From: Chloroflexia bacterium
GTDB lineage: Bacteria; Chloroflexota; Chloroflexia; QHBQ01; JADMIH01
Reading direction: 5' to 3'
Length of the DNA stretch: 5,127 bases
Assembly (NCBI GenBank): GCA_025927935.1
Contig: JAICKM010000526.1
Span: forward strand, 1-5,127
The notes under the pieces: generated by a model
What the model was told of the DNA's origin: nothing
The model's database searches: none
Seen by the model: the letters and a program-made list of their open reading frames with translations, nothing else
Program-made: the position numbers and the translations under genes
Shown: positions 4,782 through 5,127 of the stretch, in pieces
Numbering within the stretch: the stretch's first letter is position 1
How the letters are laid out: every line of letters begins with the position of its first letter

Positions 4782-5127
4782 GCACGTCGCCCCAGGCCGC
4801 CGAGATCGCCCGTTCCGCCGAGGCGTTACGCGCCCGGCTGCCCGCCGATTTCCGCCCGCGCGTGCTGGTGATCCTCGGCTCCGGCCTGGGCGCCCTGGCC
4901 GATGAAGTCGAGGCCGTGGCCCGCATCCCCTACGGCGAGATCCCCGGCTGGACGGCGAGCACGGTAGTCGGGCACGCCGGGCGGCTCATCTGCGGCACCC
5001 TGGAAGGCGTGCCGCTGCTCATGATGCAGGGGCGTCTGCACTACTACGAAGGTCACTCCCTGGCCCAGGCCACCTTCCCGGTGCGCGTGGCCCGCGCTCT
5101 GGGTGCCGAGATCCTGATCGTGACCAA
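4778..5127 (+). CDS. punA: Purine nucleoside phosphorylase, type I (inosine/guanosine), N-terminal part
   Basis: The enzyme splits purine nucleosides with phosphate into base and (deoxy)ribose-1-phosphate for purine salvage in the cytoplasm. The window holds the first 116 codons; the gene runs off the edge. GTG at 4778 overlaps the recO stop (GTGA), with AGGAGG (4765-4770) 7 bases upstream, so translational coupling is likely. Motifs match the trimeric human-like PNP class: phosphate loop LGSGLGALAD (Ser35), GHAGRL with His66, and MMQGRLHYYEG with Arg86, His88, Tyr90 and Glu91, followed by TFPVRVARALGAEILIVT. These align with human Ser33, His64, Arg84, His86, Tyr88 and Glu89. The base-specificity residues (Glu and Asn near the C-terminus) lie outside the window, so guanosine/inosine preference versus methylthioadenosine is inferred from the closer match to PNP. 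The related enzyme MtaP is the main alternative. Confidence 0.9.
   Translation, partial: MSTSPQAAEIARSAEALRARLPADFRPRVLVILGSGLGALADEVEAVARIPYGEIPGWTASTVVGHAGRLICGTLEGVPLLMMQGRLHYYEGHSLAQATFPVRVARALGAEILIVT

Noticed and set aside
1..5127. CRISPR array, insertion sequence or phage genes
   Set aside because: No regularly spaced direct repeats, transposase, integrase or terminal inverted repeats with target duplications were seen on reading both strands.

Overview
The window is about 5.1 kb of mostly GC-rich bacterial DNA. It carries the last codons of a GGDEF-type gene, a complete polar amino-acid ABC transporter operon, a small uncharacterised gene on the opposite strand, and the start of a recO-purine nucleoside phosphorylase operon. 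The organism is probably a member of Chloroflexota or a similar high-GC environmental lineage. The hints are a lipoprotein with a long Ala/Thr/Pro tether, GTG starts, and a 'TAGGGGCGGAC...GTCCGCCC' intergenic palindrome of a style I associate with that phylum. This placement is an inference; no marker gene settles it.

Layout. Positions 1-63 (+) encode the C-terminal end of a GGDEF (diguanylate cyclase-like) domain. Positions 64-231 hold a putative promoter and a structured leader. Positions 232-3143 (+) hold three transporter genes: a lipid-anchored family 3 solute-binding protein, an inner-membrane permease of the His/Glu/Gln/Arg type, and a GlnQ/HisP-like ATPase. The first two are separated by 209 bases that fold into three successive hairpins. 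The last two are only 27 bases apart. Positions 3144-3328 lie between convergent genes and hold nested palindromes that look like a dispersed repeat, with no classic terminator. Positions 3329-3721 (-) encode a 130-residue Cys-containing protein of unknown function, visibly poorer in GC than its neighbours. Positions 3722-3986 form a divergent intergenic region with one clear -10 element for each direction and a hairpin-rich recO leader. Positions 3987-4781 (+) encode RecO. From 4778 to the window end (+) lies a type I purine nucleoside phosphorylase, translationally overlapped with recO through GTGA.

How the parts work together. The binding protein captures a polar amino acid outside the membrane and delivers it to a permease that must form a homodimer if no second permease exists, energised by the ATPase. 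The hairpins after the binding-protein gene could give it a higher mRNA level than the membrane parts. RecO (recombinational repair) and the phosphorylase (purine salvage) are coupled by expression rather than by an obvious common pathway.

Most of the window is ordinary. I see no convincing novel system. The best leads are the unknown zinc-ribbon-like gene, the N-terminal duplication in the permease, the stacked intercistronic hairpins, the alternative-fold palindrome at 3156-3217, and a motif repeated three times in the divergent promoter region.
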